From: Bog-756 sp963737625
GTDB lineage: Bacteria > Actinomycetota > Acidimicrobiia > Acidimicrobiales > RAAP-2
Assembly: GCA_963737625.1 (NCBI GenBank)
Contig: CAVTTK010000003.1
Coordinates: forward strand, 124,001 to 188,000
DNA: 64,000 bases
Direction: 5' to 3'
Part shown: positions 49,843 through 58,442 of the stretch, in pieces
Layout: every line of letters begins with the position of its first letter
Numbering within the stretch: the stretch's first letter is position 1
Notes under the pieces: generated by a model
What the model was told of the DNA's origin: nothing
Seen by the model: the letters and a program-made list of their open reading frames with translations, nothing else
The model's database searches: none
Program-made: the position numbers and the translations under genes

Positions 49843-51048
49843 GTGACGGTCGGGTCGTCCGGGCCGCCGGACGTCGTCGTTGACGCCACCGATCCACTCG
49901 GGTACCGGCGGTCCCCGGCCCATCAGCAGGAGTTCGACGCGGCGGTGGCCGAACTACGGCGAGTGGACACATGGCTGGATCCCGAGGGGCACGAACGCCT
50001 CGTCGCCGACCTGGTCCTCGAGGGCGGAGGGGTCAAGGGCATCGGACTGGTGGGGGCGGTCCTCGTCCTCAGTGAGGCGGGGTACACCTTTCCCCGGGTG
50101 GCGGGCACGAGTGCCGGAGCCATCGCCGCCACCCTGATCGCCTCGATCGGGAAGGCCGACCGGGACATGACGGCGCTCCACGGCTACGTGCGCAGCCTCG
50201 ACTTCGCCAAGTTCAAACACCTCGGTCCGGTGGCCAATTGGATCCAGCGGATCGGAGGCATCGGCGAGAAGGCGGTGGACGCCGCCGAGCTGATGAGGCA
50301 CATGGGCATCTACTCGGGGGACTATCTCGGCGAGTGGCTGCGTCCGATCCTCGACGGCCTGGGCGTCACCACGTTCGGGGACCTGGCCATCGCTCCGGCC
50401 GACGACCCCGGCATGAGCCTGCCTCCCGAACGCCGGTTCCGACTGGTCATCCACGCCTCCGACATCACGCGATCCGAGCTGGTCCGCATCCCGTGGGATT
50501 TCGACTACTACGGGCTGACCCGGGAGACCGAGGAGGTCGTGCGGTCGGTCCGGGCGTCGATGTCCATCCCGTTCTTCTTCGAACCGGTGCGCGTGGACAC
50601 CAAGGCCTGTGCCGTGACCGTGCCCGGCCCGGGCGGTACCTCGACCACCGAGCACTTCGACGACGGTTCGGTGACCTGGGTCGACGGGGGCATGCTGGCC
50701 AACTTCCCCATCGATGCCTTCGACCGCCTCGACGGGAGGCCTCCCCGATGGCCGACCATCGGGATCAAGCTGTCGGCCCAGGCGCTGGAGATGCCCAAGA
50801 CCGTCGCCGCCCACGACACCATGCAGGAGGCGGTGCGCTGTCTCCAGACCATGATGAACGAGTGGGACCGCTATCACGTAGAACAGTCCACGGCGGCCCG
50901 GACCATCTTCATCGACAACCTGGGGATCAGCGCCACGCAGTTCGAGCTGACCGACGAGCAGCAGGACGCACTCTTCCTGAGCGGTGTGCGCTCAGCGACC
51001 ACCTTCCTCATCGGGTCGGCGGCGGGGGGCGGCGTGCCGAGGGGCTAG
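49843..51048 (+). CDS. Patatin-like phospholipase
   Basis: 401 aa, GTG start. Patatin motifs: LVLEGGGVKGIGLVGAVLVL (oxyanion hole), VAGTSAGAIAA (nucleophile Ser about 88), and the Asp in VTWVDGGMLANFPID. Catalytic dyad complete. No signal peptide; likely a cytoplasmic or membrane-associated lipid acyl hydrolase. Its last codons overlap those of the convergent PhyH gene (51045-51048). Confidence 0.93.
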   Translation: MTVGSSGPPDVVVDATDPLGYRRSPAHQQEFDAAVAELRRVDTWLDPEGHERLVADLVLEGGGVKGIGLVGAVLVLSEAGYTFPRVAGTSAGAIAATLIASIGKADRDMTALHGYVRSLDFAKFKHLGPVANWIQRIGGIGEKAVDAAELMRHMGIYSGDYLGEWLRPILDGLGVTTFGDLAIAPADDPGMSLPPERRFRLVIHASDITRSELVRIPWDFDYYGLTRETEEVVRSVRASMSIPFFFEPVRVDTKACAVTVPGPGGTSTTEHFDDGSVTWVDGGMLANFPIDAFDRLDGRPPRWPTIGIKLSAQALEMPKTVAAHDTMQEAVRCLQTMMNEWDRYHVEQSTAARTIFIDNLGISATQFELTDEQQDALFLSGVRSATTFLIGSAAGGGVPRG

Positions 51049-51908
51049 GCGCTTCGGTACGGCTCCATGTCCATACCCGGGTAGCGCTCGGCCACATCGG
51101 CCAGCGTCTGCTCGTTCCAGTATTCGTGTCCCGGCCTCGGGAAACCGAACAGGTCCCGCTCACGGACCGAGCACCGGGGCAGGAGTTTGGCCCACCGCTG
51201 GGGAGCCTGCTTGGGCCACGACATCTTCCCGCCCCAGGTCGTCCCCCGGACCTGGAAGTCGGTCAGGATCGAGAACCTCGACGCACCGCCACCGGTCATG
51301 GCAGATCCCCGGTGCAGGATGTCCGTCCGGTAGACGAGCAGGCTCCCCGCCGGTGCGGTGAGCGCCACCTCGTGCTCCTCGAGGTCGCCGAAGGGGAGGT
51401 ACAGCGGGGTGAACGGCACGGACCGGCCCGCCTCGAAGGGGACGATCCGGGTGGGACCGTCTTCCTCCGTGACGTCGGAGAGGTAGATGAAGGTGGTGAG
51501 TTGCTGGAACCGCCCGTCGGCCCGGGGGACCACCAGGCTGTGGCTGCCGAAGTCGCGGTGGAGGGGCTGGTTGTAGTCGGCCGCCCCGCCGTACTTGGCC
51601 CATAGCTCCACCTTGTAGAGATGCAGGTCCGTGGTGCCGAGATAGCGCTCGACCGCCTCCACCAGATCCGGGTGGAACGCCAGGTGGTTGAGATCCCAGG
51701 AGCGGTACGGGAACTCCAGCACGCCGCCGAACGGATCTCCGGCGAACTGGGGGTAGCGGGACGGGTCGGCGAAGTACTCCTCCGGCCTCGGATAGTGCAG
51801 CCACAGCGCCTCTCGGGCCGCGGCCAGATCATCGGGTTCCACGAAGCCCTCGATGAGACAGAATCCGCGGTCACGCAGCTCATCGAGACTGGCATCGTCG
51901 ATCCGCAC
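51045..51908 (-). CDS. Phytanoyl-CoA dioxygenase (PhyH) family protein
   Basis: 287 aa. Fe(II) ligands: His and Asp in PLHRDFGSHSLVV and the distal His in DILHRGSAM. LRDRGFCLIEGFVEPDDLAAAR is the usual N-terminal motif. A 2-oxoglutarate-dependent hydroxylase of unknown substrate. Start GTG 51908 with TAGGGT 8 bases upstream (or GGAGG as ribosome site). Divergent from the dehydrogenase at 51992. Confidence 0.9.
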   Translation of the reverse strand: MRIDDASLDELRDRGFCLIEGFVEPDDLAAAREALWLHYPRPEEYFADPSRYPQFAGDPFGGVLEFPYRSWDLNHLAFHPDLVEAVERYLGTTDLHLYKVELWAKYGGAADYNQPLHRDFGSHSLVVPRADGRFQQLTTFIYLSDVTEEDGPTRIVPFEAGRSVPFTPLYLPFGDLEEHEVALTAPAGSLLVYRTDILHRGSAMTGGGASRFSILTDFQVRGTTWGGKMSWPKQAPQRWAKLLPRCSVRERDLFGFPRPGHEYWNEQTLADVAERYPGMDMEPYRSA

Positions 51909-51916
51909 CGTCCTCC

Positions 51917-51922
51917 ACCCTA
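51917..51922 (-). promoter_or_regulatory. Possible -10 element of the PhyH gene
   Basis: Minus strand TAGGGT, 8 bases, GTG 51908; GGAGG also overlaps this spacer. Confidence 0.35.
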
Positions 51923-51979
51923 GGCCCGGGCCCCGCCCGCACGGGGCCGATTCACGAGGCCCGGAGAGCGAATTCCCAC

Positions 51980-51985
51980 TACGTT
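51980..51985 (+). promoter_or_regulatory. Leaderless -10 element of the dehydrogenase gene
   Basis: TACGTT, 6 bases, GTG 51992. Confidence 0.5.
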
Positions 51986-51991
51986 GGCCCC

Positions 51992-53170
51992 GTGCGCGCC
52001 ATCCAATTCGACATGGCCGATCCTGCGTTCCCGGCGTCCCTGGTCGACCTGCCGGAACCCGACCTGCCAAACCCGGCGTGGGTGCGTGTGGCGGTGACCA
52101 GCGGGGGTATCTGCGGCAGCGACCTCCACCTGTTCACCCACAACACCGGGCCGTCACCCACTCTGATGTCCATGGGGTCGTTCCCATTCGTGCTCGGCCA
52201 CGAGATCGCCGGTCGTGTGGTCGAGGCAGGACCGGAGTCCCCGTACCCCCCGGGCACGAGGGTGGCCGTCGACCCGTGCATCCCCTGCCGGGCCCGGGGC
52301 ATCACCCCGCCGTGCGCGAACTGTGCCCGGGGTTGGACATCCTCGTGCCTGGCGCTCGACAGTCGGATCGTCAGCAGCGGGCGCACGCTCGGCTTCACCG
52401 CCGACCTGGGTGGGGGATGGGCCGAACAGGTCGTGGCCCACGCGTCGATGCTTCACCCGCTGCCCGATGCCGTGCCCGACCAACTGGCCGCCCTCCACGA
52501 GCCCGTCTCGATTGCCTGCCACGGTCTGCTGCGGGCTCCGCCCACCGACGGCGACCCGGTCCTGGTCGTCGGCGCGGGGATCATCGGGCTAGCCACCGTG
52601 GCCGCCCTCAAGGGCCTCTACCCCCGATGCCCGGTGACCGTACTGGCCCGGCACGGCCACCAGGCCGAGATGGCGTCGCGGTGCGGTGCCGATGCCGTGG
52701 TGAGGGCCGAGGACGACAACAGCCACGTGGAGACCCTGGCCGAACTGGCCGGCGCCCGGGTCATCGGGCGCAAGGCCCACAAGATGCTGATGAGCGGATT
52801 CCCCTACGTGGTGGAGGCCGTCGGGTCGGCGCAGTCGGTCACCGAGGCGTTGCGGTCGGTGGCCCACCGGGGCACCGTGCTCCTGCTGGGGGCGGCCGGC
52901 ATCAGCGAGGTCGACCTGACGCCGATCTGGTACAAGGAGGCGGCCCTGGTCGGCTCCATCGATCACACGATGGACCGGGGATCCGCCCCGGGGCTGGCCG
53001 GTGGCCCCGACCGACACTCGGTGGACCGGGCCCTGGACGTGCTCGCCGCCGGCCTGCTGCCCATCGAGGTCGTGACCCACCAGTTCCCACTCGAGGAGTA
53101 CCGTACCGCTCTCGAAACGGCCATCGAACGCCAACGTTCGCATGCCATCAAGGTCGTCTTCCGTCCGTAG
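51992..53170 (+). CDS. Zinc-binding medium-chain alcohol dehydrogenase
   Basis: 392 aa. Catalytic zinc site: SGGICGSDLHLF (Cys, about 42) and LGHEIAGRVVEAG (His-Glu, about 70). Structural zinc cysteines: CIPCRARGITPPCANCARGW. NAD(P) motif VLVVGAGIIGLATVAAL at about 193-209. It oxidises an alcohol or polyol to a carbonyl. The SDR gene follows after 59 bp, and both likely serve one pathway. Confidence 0.92.
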   Translation: MRAIQFDMADPAFPASLVDLPEPDLPNPAWVRVAVTSGGICGSDLHLFTHNTGPSPTLMSMGSFPFVLGHEIAGRVVEAGPESPYPPGTRVAVDPCIPCRARGITPPCANCARGWTSSCLALDSRIVSSGRTLGFTADLGGGWAEQVVAHASMLHPLPDAVPDQLAALHEPVSIACHGLLRAPPTDGDPVLVVGAGIIGLATVAALKGLYPRCPVTVLARHGHQAEMASRCGADAVVRAEDDNSHVETLAELAGARVIGRKAHKMLMSGFPYVVEAVGSAQSVTEALRSVAHRGTVLLLGAAGISEVDLTPIWYKEAALVGSIDHTMDRGSAPGLAGGPDRHSVDRALDVLAAGLLPIEVVTHQFPLEEYRTALETAIERQRSHAIKVVFRP

Positions 53171-53229
53171 CGGGCGGTACCCGAACAACGGCCGGCACTG
53201 TCGCCGACAGCCCGGCGAAGGGAGGTTCC

Positions 53230-54042
53230 ATGCGAGGTCTTCACGGTAGGTGCGTCGTGGTCACCGGGGCGGCGTCGGGCATCGGATGGGCGTGCGCCAA
53301 CCGCCTCATCGACGAGGGGGCGTCGGTGGTGGGGGCGGACATCGTCGAGCCCGGGGAGGTACCGGCCGGGTGGTCGGCGGAGTCGTGGCTCTTTCAACCG
53401 GTCGACGTGGCCGACGAGCACTCGGTGGTCGAACTCATGGCCACCGCCCTCCGCTTCGGTGGCCGGATCGACGGCGTGGTCAACTCGGCCGGTGTGGCCA
53501 GTGGTGGACCGGTGCACATGTTGGACACCGAGGAGTGGAACCGGGTCCTCGGGATCAACCTGACCGGGACCTACCTCGTGGCCAAGCACGCCATCGACGC
53601 CATGCTCCAACAGCCGGCGGTGGGCGGGGCCCGTGGGTCGGTGGTCACCGTCGCCAGCATCGAAGGCCTCGAGGGCACGGCGGGCGGCAGCGTGTACAGC
53701 GCCTCCAAGGGAGGCGTGGTCATCCTCACCAAGAGCATGGCCATCGACTACGCCGGGCGGGGCATCCGGGTGAATGCCGTCTGCCCGGGATTCATCGACA
53801 CGCCGATGCTGCGGGGGGTCTTCGACTGGCCGGGGCTGGAGGAGTCCAAGGCCGGCGTGGTGGCCGAGCACAAGCTCGGACGGCTCGGACATCCGGACGA
53901 GATCGCCGCCGCGGTGGCCTTCCTGTTGTCGGACGACGCCTCGTTCATCACCGGACACGCCCTGCCGGTGGACGGTGGGTACACGGCCGGCAGGGACCAC
54001 GGCGTGACCAAGATGCTGGGGCTCTCGGGGCCCGAGGACTGA
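53230..54042 (+). CDS. Short-chain dehydrogenase/reductase
   Basis: 270 aa. TGAASGIGWA near residue 12 is the cofactor motif, NSAG the N-x-A-G, then catalytic Ser-Tyr-Lys in VASIEG... and YSASKGG. C-terminus GHALPVDGGYTAG is classical. Asp after strand 2 (GADIVEPG) suggests NAD. GGAGG precedes ATG 53230. Paired with the alcohol dehydrogenase. Confidence 0.94.
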   Translation: MRGLHGRCVVVTGAASGIGWACANRLIDEGASVVGADIVEPGEVPAGWSAESWLFQPVDVADEHSVVELMATALRFGGRIDGVVNSAGVASGGPVHMLDTEEWNRVLGINLTGTYLVAKHAIDAMLQQPAVGGARGSVVTVASIEGLEGTAGGSVYSASKGGVVILTKSMAIDYAGRGIRVNAVCPGFIDTPMLRGVFDWPGLEESKAGVVAEHKLGRLGHPDEIAAAVAFLLSDDASFITGHALPVDGGYTAGRDHGVTKMLGLSGPED

Positions 54043-54043
54043 T

Positions 54044-54061
54044 CGCCCGGGTGACCGGGCG
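54044..54061 (+). terminator. Possible terminator after the SDR gene
   Basis: CGCCCGG-GTGA-CCGGGCG, a 7-bp stem with a GNRA-type loop, starting 2 bp after the stop. Confidence 0.45.
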
Positions 54062-54106
54062 CGGTGCTCGCCGCGCATCCTGGTTGAGTGGGACGTGGCC
54101 CGTTGC

Positions 54107-54112
54107 TAGCGT
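54107..54112 (+). promoter_or_regulatory. Leaderless -10 element of the DUF5996 gene
   Basis: TAGCGT, 6 bases, ATG 54119. Confidence 0.5.
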
Positions 54113-54118
54113 CGGGCC

Positions 54119-55036
54119 ATGTTCCCGGCATGGCCGCTCCTCGCCTATGACGAGTGGGCCGACACCTGCGACACCCTGCACGCCCACACCCAATTGCTGG
54201 GCAAGCTGGCCGTGGCCCTCGCTCCGGCCGAGCCGCAACTTCAGCACGCGGCGCTGCGACTGACCGCTCGGGGCTGGGAGACCGCGCCCCTGCCGGCCCC
54301 GGACGGATCGGGGACGATCACGGTGGCACTCGACCTGCGCGTGCACGAGGCGGTCGTCGACACCAGCAGTGGTGGTGGTGGCCGCATCCCGCTCGTCCCC
54401 GACCGTTCGGTGGGCGAGGTCACCCGGGAGGTGCTGGCCACCATCACCGGCCTGGTCGGTCCGGTCACCGTCAACATGACACCCCAGGAGGTCCCGTGGA
54501 GCGTGCCGCTCGACGAGGACGATGAGCACGCACGGTACGACGCCGAGCACGTCACCACCTACTTCGCCGCGGCGACCCAGGCCGCGCTGGTGCTGGCCGA
54601 CTTCCGGGCCCCCTTCCGGGGGCGCTCCACGCCGGTCAACGCCTGGTGGGGCTCCTTCGACCTGGCCGTGAACCTCTTCTCCGGCCATCCGGCACCTCCT
54701 CCGTCCGACGACTTCATCATGCGCAACGCCATGGACGCCCAGGAGGTCGCCGTCGGATGGTGGCCGGGCGACCGGAACACCAACCAGGCCGCGTTCTACT
54801 CCTACGCCCACCCGGCACCGGACGGGTTCGCCGGTGCCGACCTCGGCTCCGGAGCCCGGTGGGACGGCGACCTCGGCGAGTACCTCCTCCAGTGGAGCGA
54901 TGTGTGCGCCAGCCCGGATCCGCATGCCACGGCTCTCGAGTTCGCCCATGCGGCGTTCCGGCATGCCTGTCTCGTCTGCGAATGGGACACGGCGCTGACG
55001 GCCAGCGCCGAGGGCCGACCACCGCCGGTGGCCTGA
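54119..55036 (+). CDS. DUF5996 family protein
   Basis: 305 aa. Starts FPAWPLLAYDEWADTCDTLH, with LQHAALRLTARGWET and PVNAWWGSFDLAVNLFSGHP, all typical of this conserved family; the last third has AYSY-like FYSYAHPAPDGF and CLVCEWD. Function unknown. Cytoplasmic. A VOC gene follows 8 bp later on the same strand. Confidence 0.85.
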   Translation: MFPAWPLLAYDEWADTCDTLHAHTQLLGKLAVALAPAEPQLQHAALRLTARGWETAPLPAPDGSGTITVALDLRVHEAVVDTSSGGGGRIPLVPDRSVGEVTREVLATITGLVGPVTVNMTPQEVPWSVPLDEDDEHARYDAEHVTTYFAAATQAALVLADFRAPFRGRSTPVNAWWGSFDLAVNLFSGHPAPPPSDDFIMRNAMDAQEVAVGWWPGDRNTNQAAFYSYAHPAPDGFAGADLGSGARWDGDLGEYLLQWSDVCASPDPHATALEFAHAAFRHACLVCEWDTALTASAEGRPPPVA

Positions 55037-55044
55037 GCCGACGG

Positions 55045-55462
55045 ATGGTCGACTCGTCGACCGACGGCCTTCCGACACGCCTGGACATGGTGGTGCTCAG
55101 TGCCCGGGACCTGACCTCCCTGCGACGGTTCTACCGGGGCCTCGGGTGGACAGAGCAGGCCGGCGCCTCCGACGCCCTGGCGTTCTTCCCGCTGGGTGCT
55201 GTCACACTGGCTCTGTTCCCCCACGCCTCCGGGGAGGCGGGCGGGACGACGCCCGTCGACCGGTCGGGCATGACACTCGTCATCCGGTTCGAAGATCGGG
55301 GACGCGTTGGACGCCGCGTTCTCCCGTGCCGAGGAGGCGGGTGCCCTTCCGGTCAGCGAGCCCCAGGACCAGTCGTTCGGGGGACGCTCGGCCGTGATGG
55401 CCGACCCCGAGGGCAACCGCTGGGAGCTGCTGTGGGTCCCCGGCACCTCGGGTGACGGGTAG
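55045..55462 (+). pseudogene. VOC family protein broken by a one-base insertion
   Basis: The frame from ATG 55045 reads LDMVVLSARDLTSLRRFYRGLGWT ... MTLVIRFED and is then in the wrong frame. From 55295 the next frame reads ALDAAFSRAEEAGALPVSE ... GGRSAVMADPEGNRWELLW, the expected second half of a VOC protein, ending at 55462. Removing one G from the GGGG at 55298-55301 gives RFEDRDALDAAF, a natural join, and a 138-aa intact protein. It is either a recent mutation or a sequencing slip. Confidence 0.8.
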
Positions 55463-55522
55463 ACCGCCCACGCCACCACACCGGCTGATGGCAGGCCCTC
55501 GGGCAGCACGCTCGATCGACGC

Positions 55523-55528
55523 TAACGT
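55523..55528 (+). promoter_or_regulatory. Leaderless -10 element of the aldo/keto reductase gene
   Basis: TAACGT, 6 bases, GTG 55535. Confidence 0.5.
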
Positions 55529-55534
55529 GCCCCC

Positions 55535-56533
55535 GTGGAGCACATCACCTTGGGGAGATCGGGCCTGAAGGTGTCCCGGGCGTGCCTGGGCACGATGACC
55601 TTCGGCAACACGGAGTGGGGCACCGACGAAGCCGAGTCGCGCCGGATCGTCGACGCCTTCCTCGACGCCGGCCACAACTTCATCGACACGGCCGATGTCT
55701 ACAACGCCGGAGTCTCCGAGGAGATCGTCGGCCGGGCCATCGCCACACGGCGCGACGAAGTCGTCCTCGCCACCAAGGGCTACAACGTCATGGGACCCGG
55801 GCCCAACGACCGGGGGTCCTCCCGCGCCCACCTGACCCGGGCCCTGGAGGCCAGCCTGCGCCGGCTGGGCACCGACCACATCGATCTCTACCAGCTGCAC
55901 AACTGGGACCACGACACTCCAATCGAAGAGAGCATGGAGACGCTCGACTCCTTCGTGCGGTCAGGGAAGGTCCGCTACATCGGGTGCTCCAACTTCTACG
56001 CCAGCCAGCTGGTGGAGGCGCAGTGGGCGGCCGAGCGGTCGCACGGGACGCCGCTCGTGAGCCTGCAGCCGCAGTACTCGCTCATCTGGCGGGACATCGA
56101 GCTCGACATCCTCCCCACGGCCACCCGACACGGCATGGCGGTCATCGTGTGGAGCCCCCTCGGAGGCGGGATGCTCACCGGCAAGTACGCCAAGGGGGGC
56201 GAGCTGCCGGCCGACGGGCGCCTGAGCCAGGGCACGGACATGGGAGCGGAGGGGATGCGGATGCTCACCCTCACCGATCACAACTTCGAAATCGTGGCCG
56301 AAGTGGAGAATGCGGCCACCGAGCTGGGGACGACTCCGACGGCGGTGAGCCTGGCCTGGTTGCTCGGCCGACCCGGCGTCACCTCGGTCATCATCGGCCC
56401 CCGCACGGTCGATCAGCTGACGCAGAACCTGGCCGGGTTCGACTTGACCCTGCCCTCCGAGCAGGGCAAGGCACTGACCCGGGTGTCGCGCCCACCGGTG
56501 TCGTATCCCTGGTACATGCAGCTGCGCCTCTGA
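55535..56533 (+). CDS. Aldo/keto reductase (AKR/YajO-like)
   Basis: 332 aa, GTG start. Catalytic residues: Asp and Tyr in FIDTADVYNAG, Lys in LATKGYNVM, His in LYQLHNWD. C-terminal NADPH contact: VTSVIIGPRTVDQL. Longer than the AKR at 34036 and of the K+-channel-beta/YajO type. Likely reduces aldehydes or ketones. Confidence 0.94.
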   Translation: MEHITLGRSGLKVSRACLGTMTFGNTEWGTDEAESRRIVDAFLDAGHNFIDTADVYNAGVSEEIVGRAIATRRDEVVLATKGYNVMGPGPNDRGSSRAHLTRALEASLRRLGTDHIDLYQLHNWDHDTPIEESMETLDSFVRSGKVRYIGCSNFYASQLVEAQWAAERSHGTPLVSLQPQYSLIWRDIELDILPTATRHGMAVIVWSPLGGGMLTGKYAKGGELPADGRLSQGTDMGAEGMRMLTLTDHNFEIVAEVENAATELGTTPTAVSLAWLLGRPGVTSVIIGPRTVDQLTQNLAGFDLTLPSEQGKALTRVSRPPVSYPWYMQLRL

Positions 56534-56578
56534 CGGCGGGGCGGTTCCCGCTCCCGCCGGGGCCGCCGGGCCTTGGGG

Positions 56579-56584
56579 CATGCT
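56579..56584 (+). promoter_or_regulatory. Possible leaderless -10 element (CATGCT)
   Basis: CATGCT, 6 bases, ATG 56591. Only the first base departs from TANNNT. Confidence 0.35.
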
Positions 56585-56590
56585 GTCGGT

Positions 56591-57367
56591 ATGAGCACGC
56601 TTGTCACCTATGCCGTCGAGGACCACGTGGCGACGGTCACCTACAATCGTCCCGACGCCCTGAATGCCATCGACGCAGCCATGCGACGGGATCTCAACGA
56701 CGCCTTCAGCCGCTTCCGAGACGACGAGGAGGCGTGGGTGGCCATCGTCACCGGGGCGGGTCGGGCCTTCTGCGCCGGTGGCGACATGAGAGGTGGCACC
56801 GGGGCGGCGGGCGAGTTCGCCGGGACCTTCTGGGAGAAGCCGACGGTCAACTCCTTCGAGAGCGGATGGGAGATCTACAAGCCGGTCATCGCCGCCGTGA
56901 ACGGCTTCTGCCTGGGCTACGGCCTCACCCTGGTCACCTGGTGCGACTTCGTCATCGCCAGTGAACGGGCCGAGTTCGGCTTCCCCGAGGTGGGCATCGG
57001 GGTCCCCACCATCGTCGGGGCCATCCGACTGCCCCAGAAGATCAACTGGCAGTACGCCATGGAGCTGCTGCTGACCGGCGAGCGGATCGGCGCGGCGCGG
57101 GCCAAGGAGATCGGGCTGGCCGGCTGGGTGGTGCCCCACGATCGGCTCATGGACGAGGCACGGTCCCTGGCCCGCCGGCTGGTCGCCGCGGCCCCGCTGG
57201 CCGCCCGGGCCACCAAGGAGGTGGCTGTCCGGGCCCAGACCCTTCCTCCGGTCGAGGCCATCCGGTTCGGCGAGACCATGCGCCTGGTGGCCATGGCCAC
57301 CGAGGACGCCGCCGAAGGCCTTCGGGCCTCGGCGGAGAGGCGGGAGCCCAGGTGGGAGGGCCGGTGA
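56591..57367 (+). CDS. Enoyl-CoA hydratase/isomerase family protein
   Basis: 258 aa. Crotonase motifs: TYNRPDALNAID, AFCAGGDMRGGTG (oxyanion hole), PVIAAVNGFCLGYG and FGFPEVGIGVPTIVG. Of the two catalytic acids, the first position is occupied by Thr-Trp-Cys rather than the common Glu, the second Glu lies in FPEVGIG; activity may be isomerase or hydratase. Acts on acyl-CoA. Confidence 0.92.
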   Translation: MSTLVTYAVEDHVATVTYNRPDALNAIDAAMRRDLNDAFSRFRDDEEAWVAIVTGAGRAFCAGGDMRGGTGAAGEFAGTFWEKPTVNSFESGWEIYKPVIAAVNGFCLGYGLTLVTWCDFVIASERAEFGFPEVGIGVPTIVGAIRLPQKINWQYAMELLLTGERIGAARAKEIGLAGWVVPHDRLMDEARSLARRLVAAAPLAARATKEVAVRAQTLPPVEAIRFGETMRLVAMATEDAAEGLRASAERREPRWEGR

Positions 57368-57395
57368 GGATCCGGGCGGTCCACCGGGGAGGTCG

Positions 57396-57737
57396 TCAGT
57401 CCGGGCTGTCCCGCCGGGACCACGATCCGGACACCGGCTCGATCCGGGGGGCCTGGAGGAGGGGGAGGAACTTCCCCTCGGGTGCGTCGCCGTACTTGAC
57501 GGCCTTGCTCAGGAGCCACTTGGCATCTTCGTAGCCCTTGATGGCCTGGGGCTTGTAGCGCTTCTTCATGTTCTTGGGCGGGGACATCTTCCCCTTGGCC
57601 ACGGAGATGCCCATCGACACTCCGAAGGCGTACTGGCCTTCTTTGGAGTTGGAGCCGAACTCCTCGATCCGTCCGTCGGCCCACTTCTGGATCTTGGCCG
57701 ACCATGCGGCCAGTCGTCGGTCACTCCTCGACAGCAT
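57396..57737 (-). CDS. Hypothetical protein (113 aa)
   Basis: ATG 57737 with GGAGGTG 7 bases upstream. Lys/Gly-rich middle (FGVSMGISVAKGKMSPPKNM, KGYEDAKWLLSKAVKYG), no signal or membrane helix. I do not recognise a family. Convergent with the enoyl-CoA hydratase gene, 28 bp apart. Confidence 0.65.
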   Translation of the reverse strand: MLSRSDRRLAAWSAKIQKWADGRIEEFGSNSKEGQYAFGVSMGISVAKGKMSPPKNMKKRYKPQAIKGYEDAKWLLSKAVKYGDAPEGKFLPLLQAPRIEPVSGSWSRRDSPD

Positions 57738-57952
57738 CGTCAACACCTCCCGGCCACGCTCGCTACGACGGTGCGACCGTACCAAACGGCTGATCGGCGC
57801 CTTCCGCGTTCCCCCTCCCGGGAGGCGGGTCACCTCCCGGGAGCCGACGGAGGCCCCGGGTTCCTGCTTACATAGGGGTCGACCGAGCGAGCATCGCGTG
57901 GGCATCGGCCGGGCAGTCCCTGTCCGGCGGTGGCCGGAGAAGGGGGAACGCC

Positions 57953-58372
57953 ATGTCAGACAACCTTCGACTGCTGGCCAAGTACAGCGCCGCCATGGAC
58001 TCCGGAGACACGGAGGCCGTCTTCGAGTTCTGGTCCGAGGACTTCCACAGTCACGTGACCGAGCGGGTCAGTCCCGACAAGGTCGGCACCGACATCCGGG
58101 GCGAGGAGCAGGTGTGGTGGGACCAGGCTCGGTCTTCGTTCCCCGACATGACCTTCACGGTGGACCTGTTGATCGAGTCGGACGATCTGGTCGTCTCCAA
58201 CTGGACCGTCAAGGGCACCCATACGGGAACGCCCTTCTACGACGTCCCCGCCTCGGGTGATCCGGTCACCATCAACGGGACGGCCATCCTCCGCATCCGA
58301 GACGGGCAGATCGTCGAGCACTGGGGCGGCCCCCACTGCCAGAAGGGCCTCGGCCTGATCCCCACGGCCTGA
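57953..58372 (+). CDS. SnoaL/NTF2-like protein
   Basis: 139 aa. NTF2-like cone: LLAKYSAAMDSGDTEAVFEFW, DMTFTVDLLIESDDLVVSNWTVKGTHTG, and RDGQIVEHWGGPH. This pattern matches SnoaL-like polyketide cyclase or delta-5-steroid isomerase relatives. Enzyme or ligand-binding role unknown. GGGGGAACG precedes ATG 57953; the carboxyltransferase gene follows 70 bp later. Confidence 0.85.
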   Translation: MSDNLRLLAKYSAAMDSGDTEAVFEFWSEDFHSHVTERVSPDKVGTDIRGEEQVWWDQARSSFPDMTFTVDLLIESDDLVVSNWTVKGTHTGTPFYDVPASGDPVTINGTAILRIRDGQIVEHWGGPHCQKGLGLIPTA

Positions 58373-58381
58373 GCCCGCGTT

Positions 58382-58399
58382 CCCCGGTCGTTGCCGGGG
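58382..58399 (+). terminator. Possible terminator or attenuator
   Basis: CCCCGG-TCGTTG-CCGGGG, a 6-bp GC stem 9 bp after the SnoaL-like stop and before the carboxyltransferase gene. Confidence 0.35.
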
Positions 58400-58442
58400 C
58401 CGGGACCGACGGGACCACGAACGTCGTGGGGAAGGAGGACCG

